A stretch of 64,000 bases of DNA from Kordiimonadales bacterium (GTDB taxonomy: Bacteria > Pseudomonadota > Alphaproteobacteria > Sphingomonadales > Kordiimonadaceae): positions 22,077 to 86,076 of the forward strand of contig NVTU01000008.1 in assembly GCA_002401685.1 (NCBI GenBank). Reading direction: 5' to 3'. Below the pieces are notes generated by a model. That model was not told the origin of the DNA and searched no databases. It saw only the letters and a list, made by a program, of their open reading frames with translations. Position 1 is the stretch's first letter. Each line of letters opens with the position of its first letter. The translations under genes and the position numbers were made by a program. Below are positions 37,562 through 47,227 of the stretch, one piece after another.

Positions 37562-37591
37562 CGCCGTCTCTAATTCGCGTTAGAGACGGCG
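37562..37591 (+). other. Perfect 12-bp hairpin between dnaK and dnaJ
   Basis: CGCCGTCTCTAA at 37562-37573 and TTAGAGACGGCG at 37580-37591 with a 6-base loop. No T-run follows, so partial termination or mRNA 3'-end protection of dnaK is more likely than full termination. Confidence 0.65.
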
Positions 37592-37663
37592 TCCTGTTAT
37601 CTGGCCCCCACTTTACTAGAGCCCATCACGAGTTACTTGTGTGAAGGGGCGGAGTAGCCGCAA

Positions 37664-38800
37664 ATGTCGAAGCAAGATTATTATGATTTGCTAGGTATCG
37701 CCAAAGATGCCGATGCGGGCACGCTGAAAAAAGCGTTCCGCAAAGCCGCTATGCAGTATCACCCGGACCGTAACCCAGGGGACGCTACGGCTGAAGTGAA
37801 ATTCAAGGAAATGGGCGAAGCGTACGAGGTTCTGAAGGACCCGGAAAAACGCGCCGCTTATGATCGGTACGGCCACGCAGCCTTTGAAGGCGGCATGGGC
37901 GGCGGCGGGCGAGGCCAAGGTGGCGCTGGTTTCGATTTCTCTGATGTATTCGAAGAGTTTTTTGGTGATTTCATGGGTGGCGGTGGTCAACGTCGGCGCG
38001 GCCCTCAGGCTGGGCGTGGCAGTGACTTGCGCTTCAATATGGAAATCACTCTTGAAGATGCATTTGCGGGCAAAACCGATACAATCACAGTGCCGACTTC
38101 TGTTGGTTGTGAGCCGTGTAGCGGTTCTGGTGCTGAGCCTGGTTCTCAGCCGGAAGTATGCGGCACCTGTGGTGGGCACGGTAAAGTTCGTGCGAACCAG
38201 GGCTTTTTCATGGTGGAGCGAACCTGTCCAAAATGCCGCGGTGCTGGCAGCATTATAAGCAATCCATGCAAAAGCTGTCGCGGTGCTGGTAAAGTAAACA
38301 AAGAGAAAACCTTGCAGGTTAAAATCCCGCAGGGCGTTGAAGAAGGCACGCGTATTCGCCTCTCCGGTGAAGGAGAAGCCGGCACCCGCGGGGCATCAGC
38401 GGGTGATCTCTATATATTCCTTTCTATAAAACCGCATCCGCTTTTCAAGCGTGATAGTGACATGCTTTATTGTCAGGTACCGATCCCAATGTCGAAAGCA
38501 GCACTTGGCGGGCAAATCGAAGTCCCGACAATCGGCGGCGGCAGAGCACGGATTAAAATTCCTGACGGCACTCAGTCTGGACGCCAGTTCCGATTGCGCG
38601 GCAAGGGAATGCCGGAGCTGAATGGTGGCTTTGTTGGGGATATGATCATTGAAACGGTGGTTGAAACACCGGTTAACATGACCAAGCGCCAGCGTGAACT
38701 CTTGGAGGAGTTTGCCCAAGATGGCGGCGATACCGTAAGCCCTCGATCAGACGGTTTCTTTACTAAAGTCAAAGACTTATGGGAAGACCTGACGGACTAA
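37664..38800 (+). CDS. dnaJ: Chaperone DnaJ (Hsp40)
   Basis: A 378-residue type I J protein. J domain with YHPDRNPG, a Gly-rich linker ([15 protein letters not shown]), and four CxxCxGxG zinc motifs ([32 protein letters not shown]), then the substrate domain. It stimulates DnaK ATPase. 130 bases downstream of dnaK, with an intercistronic hairpin. Confidence 0.98.
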   Translation: MSKQDYYDLLGIAKDADAGTLKKAFRKAAMQYHPDRNPGDATAEVKFKEMGEAYEVLKDPEKRAAYDRYGHAAFEGGMGGGGRGQGGAGFDFSDVFEEFFGDFMGGGGQRRRGPQAGRGSDLRFNMEITLEDAFAGKTDTITVPTSVGCEPCSGSGAEPGSQPEVCGTCGGHGKVRANQGFFMVERTCPKCRGAGSIISNPCKSCRGAGKVNKEKTLQVKIPQGVEEGTRIRLSGEGEAGTRGASAGDLYIFLSIKPHPLFKRDSDMLYCQVPIPMSKAALGGQIEVPTIGGGRARIKIPDGTQSGRQFRLRGKGMPELNGGFVGDMIIETVVETPVNMTKRQRELLEEFAQDGGDTVSPRSDGFFTKVKDLWEDLTD

Positions 38801-38825
38801 ACGCTATAATATTATTGAGAATAAG

Positions 38826-38857
38826 GGGCTGTTCAGAAAATGAACGGCCCTTTTTTT
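38826..38857 (+). terminator. Rho-independent terminator of dnaJ
   Basis: GGGCTGTTCA at 38826-38835 pairs with TGAACGGCCC at 38841-38850 (one G-T), followed by seven Ts. Confidence 0.9.
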
Positions 38858-38886
38858 GTGGTGCTTTTTGGCAAGAAGATAAGACC

Positions 38887-39486
38887 CTATGCCAGATACC
38901 CCGATAATAAGAGAGCGAGCTCATCGATCAGGGTTTGAGCTTTGTCAGCATCATCTTCCTCAAAGGCAATATCGACGACCGCGGAAACTACAGTTACTGA
39001 GATGCGCAGCACGGCTTCTTTTCGTGCAGCTGGTAGGTTAATGCCTGTTATTTCAAAAGTACGCATGATGAGGCGGGCTAAACTGCTGTCTGTTCCCGGG
39101 GTAACTTCTACGAAACTATGCTCGCGGTTTGCCCAACGTGTTAGCGCTCCAAAGGTTGGGTGCGACCGAGCGGTTTGCCAAAAGCATTGAAGCAATGTTC
39201 TGTTGATATGGTCGAACCCAAGCGCTGGGTCTACCGCACTCTGTTCTGCCAAGACCAGCTCTTCCACTTGCTTGGATGCTTCTGCATAAAGTTGCTCAAG
39301 AATATCGTTTTTATCGCGGAAATACTGATAGACGGAACCGACAGGGATCTTCGCAGTGTGTGCGATCGCCGTTGTGGTAATATTGCTTGGAAGCGACGAA
39401 CGCAGTAAGGCGTCTGTCGCAGACAGAATGGCTGCAATACGCGCTTTCGCCCGTGCCTGCTTTGGTATTCTTTTTGTTTTTACCAT
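38887..39486 (-). CDS. TetR/AcrR family transcriptional regulator
   Basis: A 199-residue regulator. N-terminal DNA-binding domain: ARIAAILSATDALLRSSLPSNITTTAIAHTAKIPVGSVYQYFRDKNDILEQLYAEA, with the usual VGSVYQYF recognition helix; the C-terminal half is a ligand domain. The ATG at 39486 is chosen; an ATG at 39522 adds 12 residues without a clearer ribosome site. It is divergent from the beta-helix/cytochrome/TonB cluster and very likely regulates it, with a palindrome in between (39577-39589). Confidence 0.92.
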   Translation of the reverse strand: MVKTKRIPKQARAKARIAAILSATDALLRSSLPSNITTTAIAHTAKIPVGSVYQYFRDKNDILEQLYAEASKQVEELVLAEQSAVDPALGFDHINRTLLQCFWQTARSHPTFGALTRWANREHSFVEVTPGTDSSLARLIMRTFEITGINLPAARKEAVLRISVTVVSAVVDIAFEEDDADKAQTLIDELALLLSGYLA

Positions 39487-39576
39487 ACTTTTAGTCACAA
39501 AATTTAGAGTGCGTCCCTGCATACTAGGACCGTGTTAGGTGCCTTGAGTCTAACAATAGCGCAAACCGTTAAAAAG

Positions 39577-39589
39577 TGAAACTGTTTCA
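39577..39589. promoter_or_regulatory. Candidate TetR operator palindrome
   Basis: TGAAAC-T-GTTTCA is a perfect 13-base palindrome in the divergent region, just left of a TTGACC -35-like element at 39596. A further TGAAAC half-site is at 39631-39636. Confidence 0.5.
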
Positions 39590-39700
39590 TTTTTATTGAC
39601 CTTTCACAGGCAATCAGGCAATAAGAAGGGTGAAACTTGTGTTGATTAACCAGTTTCCTACCGGGAAAACGGCGCATTGTGTTTGGATGATTAGGGGACG

Positions 39701-40948
39701 ATGATGACAAAACTGTTCAGAATGGTGGCTTTTGCCGTAGCATTTATGTGCTGCGCTTCAGGAACGCACGCTGCGGACACCATTACCATTGATGTATCTG
39801 GTGATGTGCAAGAGGCGTTGCAGGAAGCGCTTATTCTTGCAGAACCGGGCTCGACTATCCTTATTCCGGAAGGAACCTTTCATTTCACTAACGCGCTTTC
39901 GCTGGATGTGGCCAACATCACGATCAAAGGCGCTGGTATGGATAAAACCATATTGTCTTTCGCTGGGCAAACCAGCGGGTCGGAAGGGTTGCTTATAACC
40001 TCTGACGGGGCGTGGCTTGAAGGCTTTGCAATTGAAGATACGCCAGGTGACGGCATTAAAACCAAGGGTGTCGATGTCATTTCCTTTGTAAAGATACGCG
40101 TAGAATGGACCGGTGGGCCAAAATCGACCAATGGGGCTTACGGAATTTATCCTGTCGAAAGCCAGAATGTGCTGGTGGACGGTGCTGTGGTGATCGGTGC
40201 GTCAGACGCTGGAATATACGTTGGGCAAAGCCGCAATATCATTGTGCGCAATAGTCGTGCGGAACATAATGTTGCGGGTATCGAAATTGAAAATTGCTAT
40301 TTCGCTGATGTGTATAATAACGTCGCGACCCATAATACAGGCGGCATTTTGATATTCGATATGCCGAACCTGCCGCAAAAAGGCGGCCATTCAATTCGGG
40401 TTTTTAATAATAAATCGATCGATAATGATGTGCCTAACTTCGCCCCTGTAGGCAACATTGTGGCCGGCGTACCGCGCGGTACGGGCATTATGGTGATGTC
40501 AAACCGCGACGTGGAAGTGTTCGGCAACGAAGTAAGCGGAAATGCTTCGGTTAATATGTTAATTGTTGCATATGCCGACGCATACGATGACCCAGACTTT
40601 AACCCACTACCGCAGAATATATACATTCACGACAATATTTACGGCCGTGGTGGTTGGGATCCGGACGGTCTCGCGAAAGAGCTAATCGCTCCAAAAACAG
40701 GCCTTCCAGTACCTGATATTATCTGGGACGGTGCCGTTGACGGTGTATGGTCTGCTTTTTTTGGACCAGATAGCGATGATGCTCTTCATATCAAGGAAGC
40801 CGAAGGCACAACTTTTGCCAGCCTCGAATATGTTTATGATCTGATCGTTCCGTGGGACGCTGATATCAACCGAGATATCACGGATTATCCTGGGTCGATT
40901 GCACCGCGCGCGGCTATAATCCTGCCTCAGGATAAAGGCAGCAAATAA
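39701..40948 (+). CDS. Secreted parallel beta-helix repeat protein
   Basis: A 415-residue protein with a signal peptide ending near GTHAADTITI. The body is a right-handed parallel beta-helix: ANITIKGAGMDKTILSF, SQNVLVDGAVVIGASDAGIYVGQSRNIIVRNSRAEHNVAGIEIENCYFADVYNN and NRDVEVFGNEVSGN are successive NosD/pectate-lyase-like coils. It matches a family that occurs next to a diheme-cytochrome gene in marine bacteria (the pairing behind TIGR03805/TIGR03806, from memory). No catalytic residues are identified; it may bind or process a polymer or lipid. Its stop overlaps the next ATG by one base. Confidence 0.85.
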   Translation: MMTKLFRMVAFAVAFMCCASGTHAADTITIDVSGDVQEALQEALILAEPGSTILIPEGTFHFTNALSLDVANITIKGAGMDKTILSFAGQTSGSEGLLITSDGAWLEGFAIEDTPGDGIKTKGVDVISFVKIRVEWTGGPKSTNGAYGIYPVESQNVLVDGAVVIGASDAGIYVGQSRNIIVRNSRAEHNVAGIEIENCYFADVYNNVATHNTGGILIFDMPNLPQKGGHSIRVFNNKSIDNDVPNFAPVGNIVAGVPRGTGIMVMSNRDVEVFGNEVSGNASVNMLIVAYADAYDDPDFNPLPQNIYIHDNIYGRGGWDPDGLAKELIAPKTGLPVPDIIWDGAVDGVWSAFFGPDSDDALHIKEAEGTTFASLEYVYDLIVPWDADINRDITDYPGSIAPRAAIILPQDKGSK

Positions 40949-42033
40949 TGACGCGGGTTAAAGTGTCGTTCCTAACAACTTTTATATGCACGGTGCTGCT
41001 TGCCTTATCTCAAGCAGCATCTGCGCAAATTTCTGTCAACGATACGGCTCTGATGCAGGCCCGGCCCGCGAAGCTTTTGAGTGCGTACGGTCTGTTTTCA
41101 TCGTTACGTGGGCAAACACCAAGCCAACGCGTTCATCCTTACGACCTACAGCAGGCGTTATTCTCCGATTATGCGGTTAAGTACCGGTTTGTGTATTTGC
41201 CGTTTGGCACCCGCATCCAGTATCACGCAACCGAAGCCTTTGATTTTCCTATTGGCAGCGTTTTGGTTAAAACATTTGCCTATCCTGCTGACTTTAGAAA
41301 GCCGCAGGAAAATATTCGCCTGCTAGAAACCCGGCTGTTGATCCGTCAGGAAAAAGGATGGAACGCATGGGCCTACGTGTGGAACGACGCACAAACGGAC
41401 GCTGTGCTTAAAGTCGCGGGCAAAACATTGCCGGTATCATGGGTTGACGCTGGGGGGCAACCACAAAACATTCAATATGTTGTGCCCAACAAAAACCAGT
41501 GCAAAGGCTGCCACAGCCTGAACAAGACCATTACCCCAATTGGCCCCAAGGCCCGAAATCTAAACCGTTCTTATACCTATGCGGCGGGCGCTAAAAACCA
41601 ATTATTATATTGGTCAGAAAACATGGCTTTGGATAATGCCCCGACGCTTGCGAACGCGCCTTCCGTTTTTGCCTTCTCGGACACTGTAGCCAGTGTTGAG
41701 AAACGTACGCGGGCTTATCTTGATATCAACTGCGCGCACTGTCACCGGGCTGAAGGCCCTGCCTCGAATTCCGGGCTTTTCCTAACCTACGGAGAAGATG
41801 TGCCGGTTAAATGGGGGCTCCTGAAACGGCCCGTGGCTGCCGGGCGCGGTTCCGGTGGTTTTCTTTTTGATATTGATCCCGGCCATGCAGACAAGTCGAT
41901 CCTGCTCTACCGCATCCTCTCTACAGACCCTGGTATCATGATGCCAGAAGTCGGCCGGTCGGTCGTGCATACTGAAGGCGCGGCTTTAATCCGAGAATGG
42001 ATCAATAGTCTTGAGAAAATTAAAGAAAAATAA
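40948..42033 (+). CDS. SO2930/HNE_0200-type diheme c-type cytochrome
   Basis: A 361-residue exported protein: signal peptide to about residue 27 (LALSQAASAQ), then two CxxCH heme-binding motifs at residues 185-189 (CKGCHSLN) and 262-266 (CAHCHRAEGP). The N-terminal part (LLSAYGLFSSLRGQTPSQRVHPYDLQQALFSDYAVKYRFVYLPFGTRIQYH) is characteristic of the family. Periplasmic electron transfer is inferred, but the redox partner is unknown. One-base overlap with the beta-helix gene shows translational coupling, so the two act together. Confidence 0.87.
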   Translation: MTRVKVSFLTTFICTVLLALSQAASAQISVNDTALMQARPAKLLSAYGLFSSLRGQTPSQRVHPYDLQQALFSDYAVKYRFVYLPFGTRIQYHATEAFDFPIGSVLVKTFAYPADFRKPQENIRLLETRLLIRQEKGWNAWAYVWNDAQTDAVLKVAGKTLPVSWVDAGGQPQNIQYVVPNKNQCKGCHSLNKTITPIGPKARNLNRSYTYAAGAKNQLLYWSENMALDNAPTLANAPSVFAFSDTVASVEKRTRAYLDINCAHCHRAEGPASNSGLFLTYGEDVPVKWGLLKRPVAAGRGSGGFLFDIDPGHADKSILLYRILSTDPGIMMPEVGRSVVHTEGAALIREWINSLEKIKEK

Positions 42034-42152
42034 ACCCCTATTCCCTAGCCTTGTTGAAAATACTCGCTAAACGAGCTAAATGCTTGTCAGTGGGGAAAAG
42101 AGTAGCAATATCAACTTGTTGAAAACAGGGTGATAAGCGATAAGGGCGAGAT

Positions 42153-44921
42153 ATGAGGGCCAGATTATTTCAGGCGACGCTGAAAACCAGCGTTAGCTTC
42201 TTGGTGTTATTGGGCTTTGTGGCTGCAAAAGCAGCTGAAGATACTGATACAAAACCAACCTTAGAAGAAATTATCGTTACGGCGCAAAAGCGTGAGCAAT
42301 CTCAGCAGGACGTGCCTATTACGCTCACTGCCTTTTCGGCAGACTTCTTAAAAACGATTGCTGCAGAAAACCTGCGGGATCTAAATGCTTACACGCCAGG
42401 TCTTGAAGTTACTGGGGTATCCCAGCCTCGGTTTAAAATCCGCGGGATCGAGACCGATGATTTCGGTGTGGGCACAGACCCTGCGGTCGGTGTTTACGTA
42501 GACGGTGTTTACTCGTCTCGCTCGGGTGCCGCGATTGTGTTTTTCAGCGATATCGCTCGGATTGAGGTTCTTAAAGGCCCGCAAGGAACGCTCTTTGGCC
42601 GCAACGCAGCAGCAGGTGCCATTTCGATCCATACAAATAAACCCCAATTTGAAGATTTCAGCGGCCAGCTGAAACTACGCTATGGCCGCTTTGACAAGCG
42701 TCAGTTTGATGTGGTGCTCAACGTGCCGCTTGCCGATAATCTGGCTGTGCGTGCAAACTTTCTTTTCAACGAGCAAGACGGCTTCGCTGAAGATTTTTTC
42801 ACTGGCGATAAATACGGCCGTGAAGATAATAAAACCGGCCGCTTTCAGGTTCGGTGGCAGCCATCCGACCGAACTAATATCAACCTAAGCTACGAATTTG
42901 ACCGCACAGACCAAGACGAAGACCGGCCGATCGTAAGTTTGGCAAACGGAACACAGCGAGCGCCTATTGGTGCTGAAACGGTGCGGGACCTTCCTGGTCA
43001 CGGTGCATTTCTCGCGGGTATCGCGCCGCTGTTCGGGCTGCCGATTGACCGCGATACACCGCTTGAGCAACTGTTTGCGATCCCACTCGGTACGATTTAC
43101 GCGGGATTTGGCCAGTTTGGTTATGTGCCGTCCAACCCTGATGCCGACTTTGATTTTTTCGCGGGCCCTGACAGCCCGGGCGGCGCAAGTCCTTTTGGGC
43201 CTGCTTCCAGCGATATAGGTGGCGGGCAGGAACGCCGTGACCTGGACGCCGTAACCCTCAATATCACCCATGATTTCAACTGGGGCACGCTTACATCGCT
43301 TTCTGCTTTCAAACAGTTCACCAGCAATAATTTGCAGGACGATGACGGCACGGCTGATATCAATTTCTTTCTTACAACGAATAACGTGGAAGAAAATGAA
43401 AGCTATTATCAGGAACTACGTCTGAACGGTGAGCATGGCCGATTTATCTGGACACTGGGTTCCAGCTTTTTTTACGAGGAAGCCGAGCAAATATCCGTGG
43501 TAAATGCCACCACCAATAGCATTGATAGAACACTGTATAACCTGGGAGTTACGCCGGGTGTGTTGGCGCTGGCGTTTGATCCCACGGACGGCATCAATGG
43601 CTGCGAGAGCATTTTCCTCGATTCCCTTGGCGGTTTTATAAGCTTTAATAACTTACCGCTCAATTGCATCAACCCGGCTTTTTCTGGGTCTTCGCTTGAC
43701 GGTCAATCCCTTGAAGGGCTGGCGAATGCGATAGGCACAACCCTCAGTGGCCGCCTGTTCTCCGAGCAATTTGAAGGCAACGGCACCAGTAAGGCTTTTG
43801 CGGCTTTCGCCGATACCAGCTTTGCCGCGACCAATAGGCTGAATATCCATGTTGGTTTGCGCTATACCTATGACCGCAAAAGCTGGATATGGTTTAATGA
43901 TTTGCGCACCATCGAAGGCAGTGATGGGCTGAATGTGCCAGGCGTTGGCAACTTGGCAGACCTGCAACAGCAGCTGCTAACAGGGATTTTCCAACAGCTG
44001 CTCAGCCCGACCTCATCTGGCGATCTTATCTTCGATACGGGTGTCTGTGATGATAGCGCAGGGCCTGACCCAGTTTGTGAAGGCCGCGCCTTTACCCGCA
44101 CCGGCAGCTGGAACAATCTAAGCCCCCGCGTGGCTTTTGATTACCGTGTTGCGGACGATGTCATCATCTACGGCTCCTTTACGCGCGGCTATAAGGCGGG
44201 CGGGTTCAATACGCTGGAGATAAACAGCTTTTTCGAGAATGAAACTGTATCAAATTTCGAGTTAGGGCTGAAGTCTCAGTGGTTGGATAACAGCGTGCGT
44301 GCCAATATTGCACTGTGGCATTATATCTATAACGACCGTCAGGATGTGCGGTTAATCTCCAGCAACACCAGCTCAATCCCGCAGTTTTTAACGGTAACCG
44401 ATGACCTTTCAGGCAAGGGCATTGATTTTGAGTTTCTGTGGGCGGCGGCCCCTGGCCTTCAGTTGTTCTCTAACGGCATCTATCAGGATATTGTATGCAC
44501 CGATGGGTGTGGCAGGGCTAACGACGGTGACCCAACAGGCGAACCTTCTGTACGCGTAAGCTTTGGTGCCGACTATGCCTATACACTTGGTTCTGAAAAC
44601 GGCGTGCTAAACTTCCACGTCGATCACAGCTATACCAGCAAGGTTCGGCTGAACGGCGAGTGCATTGCGCGGCAGGCCTGCGGTACGGTCACTTTCTCAG
44701 GTGTGTCATACGAGACAGGGGAAGCACGTAACATCACCAGCGCCCGTGTCGGGTGGAGCAGCGAAGACGCAGGCCTCAGTGTTTCCATTTTTGCGACCAA
44801 CCTATTCGGTAACCGCTACGCGGGGCGTATCAGTGGCTTTGGCCTTGATAGCTTTGGTGCAGCCGTTACTCGGCCGACTGACCCCAGTGTTTGGGGCATT
44901 GATGTCACCAAACGCTTCTAG
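42153..44921 (+). CDS. TonB-dependent receptor
   Basis: A 922-residue outer-membrane receptor. Signal peptide, TonB-box-like EEIIVTAQKREQSQQDVP, plug domain with RGIETDDFGVGTDPAVGVYVDGVYSSRS and VLKGPQGTLFGRNAAAGAI, and a beta-barrel ending WGIDVTKRF with the terminal Phe. This is the iron-complex/catecholate-like subclass widely used by alphaproteobacteria for many substrates. It lies 119 bases after the diheme cytochrome and probably belongs to the same regulon; ligand unknown. Several cysteine-containing loops (GCESIFLD, CDDSAGPDPVC, CTDGCG) are notable. Confidence 0.92.
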   Translation: MRARLFQATLKTSVSFLVLLGFVAAKAAEDTDTKPTLEEIIVTAQKREQSQQDVPITLTAFSADFLKTIAAENLRDLNAYTPGLEVTGVSQPRFKIRGIETDDFGVGTDPAVGVYVDGVYSSRSGAAIVFFSDIARIEVLKGPQGTLFGRNAAAGAISIHTNKPQFEDFSGQLKLRYGRFDKRQFDVVLNVPLADNLAVRANFLFNEQDGFAEDFFTGDKYGREDNKTGRFQVRWQPSDRTNINLSYEFDRTDQDEDRPIVSLANGTQRAPIGAETVRDLPGHGAFLAGIAPLFGLPIDRDTPLEQLFAIPLGTIYAGFGQFGYVPSNPDADFDFFAGPDSPGGASPFGPASSDIGGGQERRDLDAVTLNITHDFNWGTLTSLSAFKQFTSNNLQDDDGTADINFFLTTNNVEENESYYQELRLNGEHGRFIWTLGSSFFYEEAEQISVVNATTNSIDRTLYNLGVTPGVLALAFDPTDGINGCESIFLDSLGGFISFNNLPLNCINPAFSGSSLDGQSLEGLANAIGTTLSGRLFSEQFEGNGTSKAFAAFADTSFAATNRLNIHVGLRYTYDRKSWIWFNDLRTIEGSDGLNVPGVGNLADLQQQLLTGIFQQLLSPTSSGDLIFDTGVCDDSAGPDPVCEGRAFTRTGSWNNLSPRVAFDYRVADDVIIYGSFTRGYKAGGFNTLEINSFFENETVSNFELGLKSQWLDNSVRANIALWHYIYNDRQDVRLISSNTSSIPQFLTVTDDLSGKGIDFEFLWAAAPGLQLFSNGIYQDIVCTDGCGRANDGDPTGEPSVRVSFGADYAYTLGSENGVLNFHVDHSYTSKVRLNGECIARQACGTVTFSGVSYETGEARNITSARVGWSSEDAGLSVSIFATNLFGNRYAGRISGFGLDSFGAAVTRPTDPSVWGIDVTKRF

Positions 44922-44946
44922 CATCCTACTAAAATAGTGATTTATT

Positions 44947-44977
44947 GGTTCGCCCTTACAGGCGGGCCTTTTCTTTT
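44947..44977 (+). terminator. Terminator of the TonB receptor gene
   Basis: GGTTCGCC at 44947-44954 pairs with GGCGGGCC at 44961-44968 (two G-T pairs), followed by TTTTCTTTT, 26 bases after the stop. Confidence 0.75.
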
Positions 44978-45030
44978 GGTCTGCAGCCGTGGTACGCAAG
45001 ATGCCTAGATGACCTACAGGTATATTATAT

Positions 45031-45825
45031 ATGACGACCACGGTAAAAATCGGAATAGTAGGCTGCCTTGGGCGCATGGGCCAAGCAATCACGGCAACGA
45101 TCATGGCCGCTGAAGGCGCTATATTGTGCGCAGGGTCAGAAGTAGCGGGTCATCCGCTAATTGGCAGCACGCTTGACGGGTTGGACATTACAGTCACCGA
45201 TAATGCCAAAGAGGTTTTTGACGAGGCGGACGTAGTGATTGATTTCACTCCACCCGGAAACACAGCCGTGCACGCAGCATTTGCCGCCGAAGCCGGTACG
45301 GCGCTGATTGTTGGTACTACAGGCATGGCGGCCGAAGACCATGCCGCGCTTGATGTAGCGGCTGAGAAAATAGTGATCGTACAAGCCGGCAACTTCTCGC
45401 TGGGCGTCAATTTGCTGATGGCGCTTACCAAACAAGTGGCGTCTAAGCTTGGTACGGATTGGGATATCGAAATTCTAGAAATGCATCACCGACACAAAGT
45501 CGATGCACCGTCCGGCACAGCTGTAATGCTCGGCGAAGCGGCGGCTGAAGGACGCGGTGCATCGCTTGAAAGCCTGCGCGCAGATGTGCGTGACGGCATT
45601 TCGTCTGAGCGCGAAGCGGGTGCTATAGGCTTTGCAGCGCTTCGCGGCGGATCCGTGATCGGTGAGCATGATGTAATTTTCGCCAGTGGCAGTGAACGCT
45701 TGGTGCTTTCGCATAAGGCTGAAAACCGTACGTTATTCGCTGACGGCGCGGTGAAAGCTGCGCTGTGGGCTGCAGAGGGTAAAGCGGGCCGCTACACTAT
45801 GCAGGACGTGCTGGAAATCGATTAA
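45031..45825 (+). CDS. dapB: 4-hydroxy-tetrahydrodipicolinate reductase
   Basis: A 264-residue DapB of the lysine/diaminopimelate pathway. NAD(P) motif KIGIVGCLGRMGQAI, VIDFTPPGNTAVHAA, IVGTTGM, and the catalytic HHRHKVDAPSGTA. Diaminopimelate feeds peptidoglycan. Single gene after the receptor terminator. Confidence 0.97.
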   Translation: MTTTVKIGIVGCLGRMGQAITATIMAAEGAILCAGSEVAGHPLIGSTLDGLDITVTDNAKEVFDEADVVIDFTPPGNTAVHAAFAAEAGTALIVGTTGMAAEDHAALDVAAEKIVIVQAGNFSLGVNLLMALTKQVASKLGTDWDIEILEMHHRHKVDAPSGTAVMLGEAAAEGRGASLESLRADVRDGISSEREAGAIGFAALRGGSVIGEHDVIFASGSERLVLSHKAENRTLFADGAVKAALWAAEGKAGRYTMQDVLEID

Positions 45826-45891
45826 ACGCTGCTTTGGGGCCGGTCGGGACAAGTTGGTAAATATAATAGGCTCAGCCTAAGAGGGGGAAAT

Positions 45892-46314
45892 ATGGAAGAC
45901 GCTCGTTTGGCAATGGATGCAATCTGGAATGGCTTGCCTATTTTTTTGCTGCATTCAGGATTGAGCCTACTCATTCTGGTGATTGGTGTGTTTGTCTATA
46001 CGCGCATTACACCGCATGATGAGATCGCGCTGATTAAATCTGGAAATTCGGCGGCAGCGGTTTCTCTATCGGGGGCTATTCTCGGCCTCGCTTTACCGCT
46101 TGCGTCTTCTTTGGCTGCATCTGTGTCGCTGTGGGACTTGGTTTTCTGGGGCATCATTGCGCTTCTGCTGCAGTTGGCTGCTTTTCGTTTGGTCGATTTT
46201 TTCCTTAAGGATATTTCAGCGCGGATCGAAGCCGGGGAAATTGGCCCTGCCATCTTGCTGCTAAGCTTCAAGCTTGCTACGGCGATGATTAACGCTGCCG
46301 CGATAAGCGGTTAG
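45892..46314 (+). CDS. DUF350 (YjfL-type) inner-membrane protein
   Basis: A 140-residue protein with four hydrophobic segments in two similar halves, including ALIKSGNSAAAVSLSGAILGLALPLASSL and a late ARIEAGEIGPAILLLSFKLATAMINAAAISG. These are the DUF350/UPF0719 repeats. Function unknown. It is 13 bases upstream of the protease gene, so the two form a likely operon, a pairing that may connect it with envelope quality control (inference). GAGGGGG precedes the ATG. Confidence 0.85.
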   Translation: MEDARLAMDAIWNGLPIFLLHSGLSLLILVIGVFVYTRITPHDEIALIKSGNSAAAVSLSGAILGLALPLASSLAASVSLWDLVFWGIIALLLQLAAFRLVDFFLKDISARIEAGEIGPAILLLSFKLATAMINAAAISG

Positions 46315-46327
46315 GGGCTGCCGAAGC

Positions 46328-47227
46328 ATGCGGCGCAAGATCGAACTCATTCTATACGGTATTATTATCCTGTTTTTCATTGTCCGCTATTCGGATGTTG
46401 ATCTGGATAGGGACCGTCGTTCGCGGGCTGTGCCGCGCTCGCCCATTGAGGCGGCACCGCGTTTTCCGTCCTCGCCGCGCCGGCCTGTGCCTATTAGGCC
46501 GCAGGAGCCAGCAGTGCTTTTGCCGCAAGGCAGCAGGCTGCCAAACCAAGTTGCTACGGTGGTTGTTACCTTAGACCTGCAGGTTCATAGCGGCGTCGGT
46601 ACGGCCTTTGCTGTTGATAGCAATGGTACCTACGTCACCGCTAGGCATGTAACGGACGGCTGTAAGAATATCTACTTTGTTCGAGGCCCTCAGTCTTTGG
46701 AGAAGGTTGTTTTGCTGGGCACCCAGAAAAATCGGGATTTTTCTATTCTGGTAGCGGAGCGACGCGGGAATGAGCACCTTAGGCTTTCAACACGCGTACT
46801 TAGCCGCGGTGAAGATGGCTATATGATGGGATATCCGCAAGGAAACCCAGCAGACGTTCTCGCAACTGTTCTTGGCCGCACTGAAATGCGCTCAACCGGG
46901 CGCTATAAAGCCCGCGAACCTGTGTTGGCCTGGGTGGAGCGGCAGCGTAAACCTGGTTTTGGCGGAGAATTAGGCGGTATTTCCGGCGGACCGGTGCTGG
47001 ACGAAAATGGTCATGTAGTCGGCACTGTGGTGGCGGGCTCACCGCGCAGAGGCCGAGTATATACTACGCACCCCAGGGTTTTTCGTGAAGCCCGCCTTCT
47101 GGAGGCAAGCCGCCGTGGCCGCATAGCTACCTTCGATGCAGGCATTGGAGCGCGAAACTTCAGTGAAGCAGGCGATAGGTTGCGAAAGAACGGCGCCATT
47201 AAGAAGGTTTATTGCAGCGTTAAATAA
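46328..47227 (+). CDS. Membrane-anchored trypsin-like serine protease
   Basis: A 299-residue protein with one N-terminal membrane segment (residues 6-21), a Pro/Arg-rich linker and a trypsin-like domain. The triad is probably His107 (VTARHVTDGC), Asp137 (NRDFSILV) and Ser219 (GISGGPVLDENG). There is no PDZ domain, so it is not a standard DegP/DegS. The protease domain should be periplasmic. The last eight bases overlap the converging ubiH-type gene. Co-expressed with the DUF350 protein. Confidence 0.85.
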   Translation: MRRKIELILYGIIILFFIVRYSDVDLDRDRRSRAVPRSPIEAAPRFPSSPRRPVPIRPQEPAVLLPQGSRLPNQVATVVVTLDLQVHSGVGTAFAVDSNGTYVTARHVTDGCKNIYFVRGPQSLEKVVLLGTQKNRDFSILVAERRGNEHLRLSTRVLSRGEDGYMMGYPQGNPADVLATVLGRTEMRSTGRYKAREPVLAWVERQRKPGFGGELGGISGGPVLDENGHVVGTVVAGSPRRGRVYTTHPRVFREARLLEASRRGRIATFDAGIGARNFSEAGDRLRKNGAIKKVYCSVK

